A stretch of 64,000 nt of DNA from Geothrix paludis (GCF_022808815.1 NZ_JAKZLC010000003.1:372001-436000); one strand, 5' to 3'. Counted from the stretch's first letter, positions 7,905 to 19,017 are shown. Program-made: numbers and translations. The notes: generated from the sequence alone by a model not told the origin.

Positions 7905-9479
7905 TTAGGGCCGCTTGGTGGATTTCTGGCGGACCCGCTTCGGGCCGGCGCCCTTGCGGGGAGCCTGCTTGGCTGCGGGTCGGGGGCCCTCCTTCTTCTT
8001 GGGCTTGGGCCGGGCCTTCACCCTGTCCGCCCGTTGGGCCTGGAGGGACTCGTTGCTGCGGGAGGGCTTGAGGCCCTCGCCGGGATCGAGGATGCGGCGC
8101 ACGGGGGCCACCTCGGCCTCCTCGCCTTCGCCCTTCTGCTTCTTCTGGACGCTGAGGCGCAGGGGCACGCCCGCCAGGCCGAACTGCTCGCGCAGGCGGT
8201 TTTCCAGGTAGCGCACGTAGCTGAAGTGCAGGCCCCGGTCCGTGTTGGCCTTCACCACGAAGCTGGGGGGCCGCACGCCCACCTGGGTCATGAAGTAGAG
8301 CTTGGGCAGCTTGCCGTCCACGGCGTGGGGGCTCATGGCCGCCACGGATTCGCGCAGGAAGCGGTTCAGCTCGCCCGTGGGGATGCGCCGGGCGTGGGCC
8401 TCGGCCAGCTCGTCGATCATGCCGAACAGCTTGGACACCCGCTGTCCAGTCAGGGCGGAGAGGAAGATCATGGGCGCATGGTGCAGGAAGCCCAGGCTGC
8501 GGCGGAGGTCCTCCTCGGCGCCGTAGATGGTGTGCGTGTCCTTCTCCACCAGGTCCCACTTGTTCACCACGAGGATGACGGCGGCGCCGGCCTCCTGGGC
8601 GTAGCCGGCGATGACGGCGTCCTGGTGGGTGGCACCTTCCACGGCGTCCAGCAGCAGGAGGCTGACGTCGGCCCGGGCCATGGCCTGCTTGGCCTTGAGG
8701 ATGCTGAGCTTCTCGGCACCCTCGTGGGTCTTGCCCTTCTTGCGGATGCCGGCCGTGTCGATCATCCGGTAGACCTTCCCCTTCACGTGGAAGACCGTGT
8801 CCACCGTGTCCCGCGTGGTGCCGGCCACCTCGCTGACGAGGCTGCGCTCATAGCCCAGCAGGCGGTTCGTGAGGGAGGACTTGCCCACGTTGGGACGGCC
8901 GATGAGAGCGAAGCGCAGCTCATCCGAGAGGTTGTGGATCGCCGCTTCCTCGGGGGTGCGGTGGAAGGGCAGCCGGGCGCGGATGGCCTCCAGCAGCTCG
9001 GGCACGCCGGAGCCATGGGCCGCCGAGATGGACAGCACGGCGTCGAAGCCCAGGCCGTAGAACCCGGCGTCGGGGGCGCCGCCTTTCATGCCGTCCAGCT
9101 TGTTGATGACCAGCAGGATGGGCTTGCCCTGACGGCGGAGGCGCGCGGCGATCTCCTCGTCCCCGGCCGTGAGGCCGTCGTGGCCGTCCACCAGCAGGAT
9201 GGCGACATGGGCCTCGCCCAGGGCCGCTTCGGCCATGCGGGTGATGCCCTGGGTGATGACGTCGTCACCCTCGAAGTCGAGGCCACCGGTGTCCACCAGC
9301 TCGAAGACCTCCTCGGCCACCCCCTCGTCGTCGAGGCAGGTGACGCGGCCGTAGCTGCGGTCCCGGGTCATGCCCGGCAGGTCGTGGACCAGGGCCGCCC
9401 GGCTGCGGGTGAGCCGATTGAAGAGGGTGGACTTGCCCACATTGGGGCGTCCGCAGAGGGCGACGAGGGGCAGTTTCAT
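7905..9479 (-). CDS. der: ribosome assembly GTPase Der (EngA)
   Basis: Double-GTPase needed for 50S subunit maturation. Two G domains are visible: first GRPNVGKSTLF with DLPGMTRDR and NKLDG, second GRPNVGKSSL with DTAGIRKKG and NKWD, followed by the KH-like domain (VRPPSFVVKANTDRGLHFSYVRYLENRLREQ, quoted here only as a region near residues 400-430). At 524 residues it is longer than the usual 440-490. The excess is a very basic Lys/Arg/Pro tail (KARPKPKKKEGPRPAAK and onward) that probably contacts rRNA. The start at 9479 opens directly with MKLPLVALCGRPNVGKS as in other Der proteins. Confidence 0.96.
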   Translation of the reverse strand: MKLPLVALCGRPNVGKSTLFNRLTRSRAALVHDLPGMTRDRSYGRVTCLDDEGVAEEVFELVDTGGLDFEGDDVITQGITRMAEAALGEAHVAILLVDGHDGLTAGDEEIAARLRRQGKPILLVINKLDGMKGGAPDAGFYGLGFDAVLSISAAHGSGVPELLEAIRARLPFHRTPEEAAIHNLSDELRFALIGRPNVGKSSLTNRLLGYERSLVSEVAGTTRDTVDTVFHVKGKVYRMIDTAGIRKKGKTHEGAEKLSILKAKQAMARADVSLLLLDAVEGATHQDAVIAGYAQEAGAAVILVVNKWDLVEKDTHTIYGAEEDLRRSLGFLHHAPMIFLSALTGQRVSKLFGMIDELAEAHARRIPTGELNRFLRESVAAMSPHAVDGKLPKLYFMTQVGVRPPSFVVKANTDRGLHFSYVRYLENRLREQFGLAGVPLRLSVQKKQKGEGEEAEVAPVRRILDPGEGLKPSRSNESLQAQRADRVKARPKPKKKEGPRPAAKQAPRKGAGPKRVRQKSTKRP

Positions 9480-9594
9480 ATCTGTTCCAAGCCCTCCAGT
9501 CTATCGGCCTGGAGGGGAAAAGACAGCGCACGAATGAGGACTCGCCGTCACTTCCGCCGTAAGCTGGGGAGGATAAATCCGACGAGGTGCGTTC

Positions 9595-9939
9595 ATGAAG
9601 AGGATTCTGGTGGTCTTCCTGGTAGTGGCTGGGCTGTTCACCGGGGTCTACTACGTCATGACGGGCCGCCTTCCCTGGGTGGCCCTCTCCCAGGAAGAAC
9701 AGCGGGTCATCGCCCTGGGCGAGGAGTTCCAGCGGGCGCGGGAGCAGTGGCAGGCGGCCGGCCGGTCCCAGGCCCTTGGGGTGGATGCGTCCAGCCAGAC
9801 AGAATCTCCGCTGGCGACCCTGGATCGCCTTGACCAGGAGCTGGCGGATCTGACGCCCCAGCTGAAGTCCACCGAAGCCAAGAACCGGGCCACGATCCTG
9901 CGGAGGGACATCGCGGCATTCAAGAGCGAGATGAGGTAG
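9595..9939 (+). CDS. small membrane-anchored coiled-coil protein, unknown function
   Basis: A 114-residue protein not recognised as a named family. Residues about 3-22 (ILVVFLVVAGLFTGVYYVM) form one hydrophobic segment. The rest is hydrophilic, with two heptad-like helical stretches (EEQRVIALGEEFQRAREQW and LDRLDQELADLTPQLKSTE). This predicts an inner-membrane anchor with a coiled-coil domain outside or inside the membrane. It is divergent from der across a 115-bp gap and lies just before the tRNA-associated repeat units. A GAGG-like ribosome site precedes the ATG. Confidence 0.6.
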   Translation: MKRILVVFLVVAGLFTGVYYVMTGRLPWVALSQEEQRVIALGEEFQRAREQWQAAGRSQALGVDASSQTESPLATLDRLDQELADLTPQLKSTEAKNRATILRRDIAAFKSEMR

Positions 9940-9995
9940 GGCGGCGCCCTTTCGCATCTGGCCGTTCTCCGCCTTTCGCGGCGACCCATGCAGTC

Positions 9996-10199
9996 ACGGG
10001 GCTCGAACGGGTCCGCGGCGCCCTGCGGGCTTGCGTCCCCTGGCCTTGGGGGGGGGGGGGGGGGGGCCGGGCGCGGGGCGCGCCGACCGACGCGGGGGGC
10101 GGGGGCGCGGGGGACAGGGCATCAAGCCCTGTCTCCGCAAGTCCACTCGACGCTGGATCCTGGCCGCGCATGCGCGGCCGGGGCGGGTCCGAGCCCCGT
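9996..10199 (-). repeat. tRNA-Asp-tail-derived unit 2 (inverted T-arm copies around a GC-rich spacer)
   Basis: A 204-bp unit whose ends are inverted copies of the tRNA-Asp T-arm. acggggctcgaac (9996-10008) faces gtccgagccccgt (10187-10199). The right end extends to 10182-10207, matching 24 of 26 nt of the tRNA-Asp 3' end including its discriminator base. Inside are a run of 19 G (10048-10066) and a perfect 8-bp hairpin gacagggc-atcaa-gccctgtc (10113-10133). A flanking segment from 9961 is also shared with unit 1. No gene is visible. Confidence 0.65.
10048..10066. repeat. homopolymer run of 19 G
   Basis: Nineteen consecutive G on the plus strand inside the tRNA-associated unit. It may be a slippage-prone tract or an assembly artefact. 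Confidence 0.8.
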
Positions 10200-10241
10200 C
10201 AGCCCCGCCGTTCCCCCCCTTTCGTGCCGACCCATGCCGCC

Positions 10242-10351
10242 ACGGGGCTCGAACGCAGCCGCTGCGCCCTTTGGGCTTGCGTCTGCCGGTCTCGCTCCGG
10301 CGCCACATCAAGTGGCGCCTCTGCGATCCCACTCGCGGGTCCGAGCCCCGT
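10242..10351 (-). repeat. tRNA-Asp-tail-derived unit 1
   Basis: A 110-bp unit with ends acggggctcgaac (10242-10254) and gtccgagccccgt (10339-10351), inverted relative to each other. The tRNA-proximal end (10332-10358) is an inverted near-copy, 24 of 27 nt, of the T-arm plus acceptor strand of the adjacent tRNA-Asp (10395-10421). It contains hairpin ggcgccac-atcaa-gtggcgcc (10299-10319). A stretch from about 10207 (gccgttcc...gacccatg...cacggggctcgaacg...gggcttgcgt) is shared with unit 2 starting at 9961. Confidence 0.7.
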
Positions 10352-10361
10352 CCGCCCCAAA

Positions 10362-10395
10362 CGCCAAAAAGCGCCCGACTGGGCGCTTTTTGGCG
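10362..10395 (-). terminator. intrinsic terminator of the tRNA-Val/tRNA-Asp operon
   Basis: A 15-bp perfect inverted repeat (left arm 10362-10376, right arm 10381-10395, loop gact) begins within the encoded CCA end of tRNA-Asp. Runs of five A and five T occupy the stem, so it could stop transcription in either direction. Confidence 0.75.
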
Positions 10396-10467
10396 GGGCT
10401 GACGGGGCTCGAACCCGCGACCTCCGGCGTGACAGGCCGGCACTCTAACCGACTGAGCTACAACCCC
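10391..10467 (-). tRNA. tRNA-Asp (anticodon GTC), CCA encoded
   Basis: The minus strand reads a full cloverleaf: acceptor GGGGTTG pairing with CAGCCCC (one G-T pair), D-arm GCTCAGTCGGTTAGAG, anticodon loop CTGTCAC between CCGGC and GCCGG (anticodon GTC), T-arm GCGGGTTCGAGCCCCGT, discriminator G, then CCA at 10393-10391. It follows tRNA-Val by 22 bp on the same strand, with its terminator overlapping the CCA. Confidence 0.96.
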
Positions 10468-10489
10468 TTGCTTTTTCACCAGATGAATC

Positions 10490-10565
10490 TGGTGGGCGAT
10501 GACGGGCTCGAACCGCCGACATGCTGCGTGTAAGGCAGCTGCTCTACCGACTGAGCTAATCGCCC
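10490..10565 (-). tRNA. tRNA-Val (anticodon TAC), CCA encoded
   Basis: The minus strand gives acceptor GGGCGAT/ATCGCCC, D-arm GCTCAGTCGGTAGAGC, anticodon stem GCTGC/GCAGC around CTTACAC (anticodon TAC), T-arm GGCGGTTCGAGCCCGTC, discriminator A and encoded CCA. A short perfect hairpin (caccagat/atctggtg) sits between its CCA and tRNA-Asp, perhaps aiding processing. A weak TTGACC (10610-10605, minus strand) upstream might be the -35 of the pair. Confidence 0.96.
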
Positions 10566-10625
10566 GAATCGCCGAACCATGATGCTCACACAGGATGCAG
10601 GAAGGGTCAAGGCCAAAGGTCTGCG

Positions 10626-10654
10626 TTGAGGGTTTCCTCCAGATCTGGTAAGGT
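10626..10654 (+). promoter_or_regulatory. candidate promoter of the ATP synthase operon
   Basis: TTGAGG (10626-10631) and TAAGGT (10649-10654) are spaced by 17 bp, about 105 bp before the first gene of the cluster. The -10 match is weak. Confidence 0.3.
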
Positions 10655-10760
10655 TTTCAGACTTCCGTGCCAGGGGTTCCCGGGGACCTTTCGCTGGTGT
10701 CGGTGTGACCCTGGCCGATCCCTTCGGCCGTGGCCTTGGGACGTTTCTGGAGGGTGGCCT

Positions 10761-11273
10761 GTGGCGCTGCTGGAACTGGCGAATCTGACGCTCCGATCAC
10801 CGGAAGGGGACGGCCCCGTCGCGCGCATCCTGGCCCAGATGCCGGATCCCATGCGCCCGGACCTGCCGGCCATCCTGTTCGTGATCGTCCTGCTCGTGGT
10901 GCTCTACATCTACCTCAAGGTGGTGTTCTTCAAGCCCATCACCCAGGTCATGGACGACCGGGAGCGGGACCTGAGCGCCGGCGGAGACGCCAAGGCCGAG
11001 GCCGCGGCGCAGCTGGAGGCCCGTCAGAAGGATTATCAGGGCCGCCTGAAGGATCTCCGCGCGCAGGCCTTCGAGCGGCGCAAGGCCCTGGCGGATGCCG
11101 CCGGCAAGGACAAGCAGCAGCTGCTTGACGAGGCCCGGGCCAAGGCCCTGGCCGAGCGTCAGGCCGCTGTGGCTTCCTTGAAGGCGCAGCAGGCCGAAGC
11201 CAAGCAGAACCTGCTGGCCCAGGTGGACGCCCTGTCCGAGACCATGGCCCAGACCCTCCTGAAGCAGGCCTGA
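10761..11273 (+). CDS. atpF: ATP synthase F0 subunit b (first of two b-type subunits)
   Basis: Peripheral stalk protein linking the membrane F0 sector to F1. One membrane span (PAILFVIVLLVVLYIYLK) is followed by FFKPITQVMDDRERDLSAG, the typical b-subunit junction, then a long charged Ala/Glu/Lys/Gln-rich helix to the C-terminus. The GTG at 10761 is chosen because GGAGGG precedes it at proper distance, giving 170 residues. ATGs at MPDPM, about 23 codons later, have no visible ribosome site. It is the first gene of the cluster and ends 2 bp before the second b-type gene. A pair of b-like subunits suggests a heterodimeric stalk. Confidence 0.85.
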   Translation: MALLELANLTLRSPEGDGPVARILAQMPDPMRPDLPAILFVIVLLVVLYIYLKVVFFKPITQVMDDRERDLSAGGDAKAEAAAQLEARQKDYQGRLKDLRAQAFERRKALADAAGKDKQQLLDEARAKALAERQAAVASLKAQQAEAKQNLLAQVDALSETMAQTLLKQA

Positions 11274-11275
11274 GC

Positions 11276-12060
11276 ATGAAGACCCCGAGCATGAAGACCC
11301 TGACCCGACTCTCCCTCGCCGCCGCCCTGGTGCTCAGCCCCCTCGGGCTGTCGGCCCAGGCCCAAGACTCCCACGCAGCCCCCGCCGCTGAGGCGCACGA
11401 GGCGCCTGCGGCCGGCCACGGCGCCCAGCCTGCGGCGCATGAGGCCCAGCCCGCGGAAGGCCATGCGCCCGAAGCCCATGGCGAGGCGGCCGCCGGTCAC
11501 GAAACGGCCGGTCAGGAAGCGCATGGCGGCGCCCACCACGGCCCGGCCATGAAGCTCTTCGGCAAGGCGTACGGCAACCTGGGCGCCTTCCTCGTCCAGC
11601 TGCTGAACTTCGCCATCTACGCCGCGGCCCTCTTCTTCCTGCTGAAGGGCGCCCTGTCCGCCATGTTCAAGTCCCGCAAGGAGGAGCTGGAAACGATGCT
11701 CGCCCAGGCGGAGAAGGACAAGGCCGAGAGCGAGGCCCAGATGAAGGAGATGGAGGCCAAGATGGCTGGGCTCGAAGGTGAGCTGGCGGGCATCCTGGCC
11801 AAGGCCGAGACCGACGCCGAGGCCGAGAAGCAGCGCGTGCTGGAGGCCGCGAAAGCCGAGGCCGCCCAGATCCTGGCCCAGGCCCAGGCAGAGATTGGCT
11901 TCCAGAAGCGGCAGGCTGAGCAGGAACTGCGGGCTCTCGTGGCCGAGCTGGCCGTCGAAGGTGCCGCCAAGCGCCTGGAGGCCAAGCTGGCGGGCCCTGA
12001 CGCCGCCAAGGCCATCGACCGCGCCATCCACCAGATCGGCCAGCAGACCGGGGGTATCCA

Positions 12061-12064
<4 letters not shown>
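11276..12064 (+). CDS. ATP synthase F0 subunit b-type protein with signal-like N-terminus and Ala/His-rich linker
   Basis: A 262-residue second stalk subunit. The N-terminus resembles a cleavable signal peptide (LTRLSLAAALVLSPLGLSAQA). About 60 residues follow that are very rich in Ala, His, Glu and Gly, with about ten histidines. Then come the true membrane span (NLGAFLVQLLNFAIYAAALF) and a long coiled-coil helix (KSRKEELETMLAQAEKDKAE and onward). A second ATG five codons in (11291) is an alternative start. The His-rich segment would face the periplasm. The delta gene overlaps its stop codon, so the order is b, b', delta, alpha, gamma, beta, epsilon. Confidence 0.82.
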
Positions 12065-14209
<2,145 letters not shown>

Positions 14210-14213
14210 TCCG

Positions 14214-15095
14214 ATGGCCGGTCTCCAGGACATTCGCCGCCGCATCCGGTCGGTGAAGAACACCCAGCAGGTCACCAAGGCCATGAAGATGATTTCCGCG
14301 GTGAAGCTGCGGAAGTCCCAGGAACGCCTGGTGGCCCTGCGCCCCTACGCCGGGAAGATGATGGACGTCGTCCAGCGCGTCGTGGGCCGCATCAAGGGTG
14401 ATTCCGAGATCCAGCCGGGCCCCGCCGCCCAGGCCTTCCTGACCCCCCGCGAGGAGAAGCGCATCCGCGTGGTCCTCGTGGCTTCGGACAAGGGACTCTG
14501 CGGCGGCTTCAACGCCAACGTGCTCAAGGCCGCCACCGCCTTCGCCACGGAAACCCAGGCCGAGATCGTGCATCTGGACGTGGTCGGCAAGCGCGCGGCC
14601 GAGTGGGCGCGCAAGCGCAAGCTGACCGCCACCGGGGAATACCTGAACATCCCCCTCGCGGGTTTCCAGCGTGTGGTGACGGAGATTTCCGAAGGCGCCG
14701 CCGCCCAGTACCACGCGGGGGAGATCGACGCGCTCTACGTCATCTACAACTACTTCAACAGCCCTGTGGCGCAGACGCCCACGGTCTTCAAGGTCTTCCC
14801 CATGGAGCTGGACCGGCGCACCGAGAGCCGCGAGGCCGCCGAGGTGCCCCACCTGCTCGAGCCTGATCCCAACGCGGTGCTGGAGACCCTGCTGCCCCGC
14901 TTCGTGGAGACGGAGCTGCTGCGCAACCTCCTGGAGAGCAGCGCCTCCGAGCACGGCGCCCGCATGGCGGCCATGGACAAGGCCAGCAACAACGCCGGCG
15001 AGATGATCGCCAAGCTGACGCTGACCATGAACAAGATCCGCCAGGCCAGCATCACCAACCAGATCATCGAGATCGTGTCGGGCGCCAACGCCTAG
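14214..15095 (+). CDS. atpG: ATP synthase F1 subunit gamma
   Basis: Central rotating shaft of F1. The 293-residue protein begins MAGLQDIRRRIRSVKNTQQV, the conserved gamma N-terminus with TKAMKMISAVKLRKSQ, contains SDKGLCGGFNANV, and ends with the conserved TLTMNKIRQASITNQIIEIV helix. It starts 4 bp after the atpA stop, and atpD follows after a 30-bp gap with an AGG-containing leader. Confidence 0.97.
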   Translation: MAGLQDIRRRIRSVKNTQQVTKAMKMISAVKLRKSQERLVALRPYAGKMMDVVQRVVGRIKGDSEIQPGPAAQAFLTPREEKRIRVVLVASDKGLCGGFNANVLKAATAFATETQAEIVHLDVVGKRAAEWARKRKLTATGEYLNIPLAGFQRVVTEISEGAAAQYHAGEIDALYVIYNYFNSPVAQTPTVFKVFPMELDRRTESREAAEVPHLLEPDPNAVLETLLPRFVETELLRNLLESSASEHGARMAAMDKASNNAGEMIAKLTLTMNKIRQASITNQIIEIVSGANA

Positions 15096-16547
<1,452 letters not shown>

Positions 16548-16563
16548 CCTTGTCTTTCTCCAA

Positions 16564-16591
16564 CTCGGAATCCGCGAAAGCGGATTCCGAG
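16564..16591 (+). other. intercistronic hairpin between atpD and atpC
   Basis: A perfect 12-bp stem, ctcggaatccgc/gcggattccgag, closed by a GAAA tetraloop. No T-run follows, so it is more likely an RNA-stability or processing element than a terminator. It may set the beta:epsilon ratio, since F1 needs three beta per epsilon. Confidence 0.6.
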
Positions 16592-16609
16592 CATTGAAAA
16601 GAGCCTGCC

Positions 16610-17032
16610 ATGTCCCAAACCATCAAACTGGAAGTGGTGACCCCGGAGCGGCCGGTCTTCTCGGCCGAGGTGGCCGAGGTGCAGTTCCCCACCGCGGCCC
16701 GCGGCTACTACGGCATCCTGCCGGGCCACACGCCCCTGATGACCGAGGTGGGCGACGGCCTGCTCTACTACGTGCAGGATGGCCAGAAGCACTGGCTCAC
16801 GGTGTTCGGGGGCTTCGCGGAAGTGGGCCCCGATCGCGTCACCATCCTGGCCCGCGAGAGCGAGACCGTGGACATGATCGACCTCGAGCGCGTCGAGGCG
16901 GATCGCCAGCATGCCCTGAAGCTCCTCAAGGAGGCCCAGACGGAGCATGACCTGGCCTCCGCCCAGGCCGCCCTCGACGCCAGCCTCATCCGCCTCCAGG
17001 CCGCGGGCCACCCGGCCGGCCACGGATTCTGA
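16610..17032 (+). CDS. atpC: ATP synthase F1 subunit epsilon
   Basis: Regulatory and coupling subunit of F1 that binds gamma. The 140-residue protein begins TIKLEVVTPERPVFSAEVAE and contains GYYGILPGHTPLMTEVGDG and FGGFAEVGPDRVTILA, the beta-sandwich domain motifs. A C-terminal helical hairpin (ERVEADRQHALKLLKEAQTE) follows. It is the last gene of the cluster; a 13-bp hairpin lies downstream. Confidence 0.96.
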   Translation: MSQTIKLEVVTPERPVFSAEVAEVQFPTAARGYYGILPGHTPLMTEVGDGLLYYVQDGQKHWLTVFGGFAEVGPDRVTILARESETVDMIDLERVEADRQHALKLLKEAQTEHDLASAQAALDASLIRLQAAGHPAGHGF

Positions 17033-17055
17033 TCGCTTCGTCTCCCGACACCTTC

Positions 17056-17101
17056 CACCCGTCCTCATGGACCCGCTGCCCGGGGCCGATGAGGGCGGGT
17101 G
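17056..17101 (+). terminator. hairpin after the ATP synthase operon, possible terminator
   Basis: cacccgtcctcat (17056-17068) pairs with atgagggcgggtg (17089-17101), 13 bp with one G-T pair. No clear T-run follows, so termination may be weak or factor-dependent. Confidence 0.4.
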
Positions 17102-17123
17102 AAGTCTTCCTGTCGGAGCCGTC

Positions 17124-17483
17124 TTGCCGGACCTTCTGCCCGTCCTCGATCCCCGCCCCCTCCAGGACCTCCTGGAGATGGGGGCGGAACCGGGCCTGGT
17201 GACGGAGCTGATCGGGCTGCTGGAGGCGGATGTCCCCGCCCGGATGGCCGCCCTGCGGCAGGCCCTGGCGCGCGAGGACGGCGACGCCGCGATACCGGAG
17301 GCCCACCAGCTGAAGGGGGCCCTGGGGACCATGGGGCTCCAGCGCTTCGCCGAGCTGGGCCACCGGATGGAGGAGCACCTCCGCGCTGGCGAGTGGGAGG
17401 CCGCGCGCAACCTCCTGGAGGCGTTCCCCGCCGCCTACGAAGAAGCGCTGGCCGCGATCCGGGCGGCCTTTCCGGAGGCTTGA
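17124..17483 (+). CDS. stand-alone Hpt (histidine phosphotransfer) domain protein
   Basis: A 119-residue four-helix-bundle phosphotransfer protein for a multistep phosphorelay. The phospho-accepting motif is AHQLKGALGTMGLQRFAELG, matching the HxLKGs core of Hpt domains. No receiver or kinase domain is attached and none is encoded nearby, so its partners are elsewhere. The start is a TTG with GGAG 6-8 bases upstream. An internal ATG (about codon 19) would cut off the first helix, so TTG is preferred but not certain. It is convergent with the next gene, with only 7 bp between stops. Confidence 0.75.
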   Translation: MPDLLPVLDPRPLQDLLEMGAEPGLVTELIGLLEADVPARMAALRQALAREDGDAAIPEAHQLKGALGTMGLQRFAELGHRMEEHLRAGEWEAARNLLEAFPAAYEEALAAIRAAFPEA

Positions 17484-17490
17484 CCGTCCC

Positions 17491-18252
17491 CTACCAGACC
17501 AGCCGCTCGTCCTGGGCCAGCAGGCTGACCCGGCGGTCGCCCAGGGCCTGGATCTGGGGCAGCATGGTGGCCTTGTCGCCGGGGGTGAGGTGGTAGATCC
17601 TCACGGGCACGTCGCGGGTGAGCTTACGGAGCTCGGTTCCGAGCATGGCGGGGGTCAGGTGCTTGGAAGCCTCGGCGAGCCCGGCCTGTTCGTTGGGGAA
17701 GCTGGCCTCCGTGATCACCAGGCGCAGGTTGGGCGTGGCGTTGGCTTCCGCCCAGATGCGATCCGTCCCCGCGGTGTCGCTGGTGAAGATGAAGGCGTCC
17801 TTCCCGTCGTCCACCTTGTAGCCGACGCAGGGGACCAGGTGGTTCACGCGGATGGGCGTGATGGCCAGGCCGCAGACGCGGTAGGTGCGCTCGGGCTCGA
17901 TCTCCGTGTAGCGGATGGTGGGATCGTTGGGGCTGGGAATCACGCTGAAGTCGGGCCACAGCTCGTCGTTGAAGAGGTGGCGCCGCAGCACGTCGAGGGT
18001 CTCGGGCAGGGCGTGGATCTCCACGGCCTCGTGGGTGTGCCCGAAGATGTTCTTGGTGAAGAAGGGCAGGGTGCAGATGTGGTCCAGGTGCGAGTGGCTG
18101 AGGAACACATGCTGGATGGCCACCTGCTCGGCCACTGTGAGGGCCGCGGTCAGCGAGCCGGCATCGATGGCCACGCAGCCGTTGACGAGCAGGCCCGTGA
18201 GGCGCTCGCCCTCGACCTCTCCGCCGCTGCAGCCCAGGATCCTGAGTTCCAT
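17491..18252 (-). CDS. metallo-beta-lactamase-fold hydrolase, cAMP phosphodiesterase class-II-like
   Basis: A 253-residue cytoplasmic MBL-fold enzyme. The dinuclear metal motif is H53-S-H55-L-D57-H58, with later ligands in RVNHLVPCVGYKV, FTSDTAGTD and the C-terminal YHLTPGDK. The N-terminus MELRILGCSGGEVEGERLTG and FLSHSHLDHICTLPFF resemble class-II 3',5'-cyclic nucleotide phosphodiesterases of bacteria and yeast. Cyclic AMP is therefore a plausible but unproven substrate. GAGGAG precedes the ATG. Confidence 0.75.
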   Translation of the reverse strand: MELRILGCSGGEVEGERLTGLLVNGCVAIDAGSLTAALTVAEQVAIQHVFLSHSHLDHICTLPFFTKNIFGHTHEAVEIHALPETLDVLRRHLFNDELWPDFSVIPSPNDPTIRYTEIEPERTYRVCGLAITPIRVNHLVPCVGYKVDDGKDAFIFTSDTAGTDRIWAEANATPNLRLVITEASFPNEQAGLAEASKHLTPAMLGTELRKLTRDVPVRIYHLTPGDKATMLPQIQALGDRRVSLLAQDERLVW

Positions 18253-18280
18253 CGCTCCTCGGTGTAAGTGGACTCATCAT

Positions 18281-18315
18281 ACGAAAAAGGGACGCCGGAG
18301 GCGCCCCTTTTTCGT
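18281..18315 (-). terminator. intrinsic terminator after the barrel-protein gene
   Basis: A 16-bp stem (acgaaaaagggacgcc against ggcgccccttttt plus cgt, one G-T pair) with a 3-nt loop, ending in five T on the minus strand, 13 bp after the stop. Confidence 0.8.
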
Positions 18316-18328
18316 AGAGCGGACGGGT

Positions 18329-18925
18329 CTAGAAGCGGATGCCGCCGTAGATGCCGATCTGCACCTGGGGAGCCAGCGCCTCGCTCAAGTCCTTGTAGGT
18401 GGCCGTGGTGTCCTTCTTGGTGAGGGGCGCGGCCACCTCCAGCGTGAAGAAGGGGCTGACGATGGGGGTCGGGATGCTGAAGCCCACGTTCACGCGGGCC
18501 CAGGGGCGGCCCAGGGTGCTGTCCGTGCTGGTGCCCGCGGTGGGGCGGAAGGTGAGGCTCTCGGAGCGGTATTCCACGCCGGCGCCCACGTTCACCAGGA
18601 GCTTCCAATTCACCATGGCGCCCACGGCCCAGTACTGGTTCTCCAGCTCTCCGTACTTGGTGCCGCCGTAAGTCAGATCGCCGGTGGTCTTGTTGTGCCA
18701 CGTGGCGTTCAGCTGGAGGGCAGCCACCTTCAGGTCCACGACGTCAAAGCCGCCGCGGATGGCGAAGCCCGTGGGGCTCACGGCATCGTACTTCTGGCCC
18801 GTGCCGAAGGAAGCAGCCTGGGCCTTGCCCACCTGCTTGTCCAGCAGCACGCCGACCTCGCCGGCGGAGGCCGGGAGGGCAGTCATGGCGGCGAGCGCCG
18901 CGAGTGAAAGCAGTTGCCTGCGCAT
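18329..18925 (-). CDS. outer-membrane beta-barrel family protein
   Basis: A 198-residue exported protein of unknown specific role. A signal peptide (MRRQLLSLAALAAMTALPASA) is followed by alternating polar/hydrophobic strands (FAIRGGFDVVDLKVAALQLN, WAVGAMVNWKLLVNVGAGVE, ARVNVGFSIPTPIVSPFFTL). The chain ends in ...IGIYGGIRF; a terminal Phe is the usual barrel-insertion signal. Eight or so strands would fit an OmpX/OmpA-size barrel. The start at 18925 is supported by GGGGGA upstream; the longer frame adds 25 residues that do not resemble a leader. It has its own terminator. Confidence 0.7.
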   Translation of the reverse strand: MRRQLLSLAALAAMTALPASAGEVGVLLDKQVGKAQAASFGTGQKYDAVSPTGFAIRGGFDVVDLKVAALQLNATWHNKTTGDLTYGGTKYGELENQYWAVGAMVNWKLLVNVGAGVEYRSESLTFRPTAGTSTDSTLGRPWARVNVGFSIPTPIVSPFFTLEVAAPLTKKDTTATYKDLSEALAPQVQIGIYGGIRF

Positions 18926-19017
18926 AGAATCCCCCAATCCGGCAGATATGGCATCATCGGGCCTCCGGAGGCTGTGGTCAACCTCCGCCGGTCCCGGCAT
19001 CTTGTTAACCTCAGGTC

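Noticed and set aside
7812-9833. Long plus-strand frame over der
   Set aside because: Antisense shadow of a clear Der GTPase; starts in AT-rich non-coding DNA.
9988-10533. Open frames across the tRNA region with peptides such as GADGARTRDL
   Set aside because: These are translations of tRNA T-arms and their repeat copies, a known source of false proteins.
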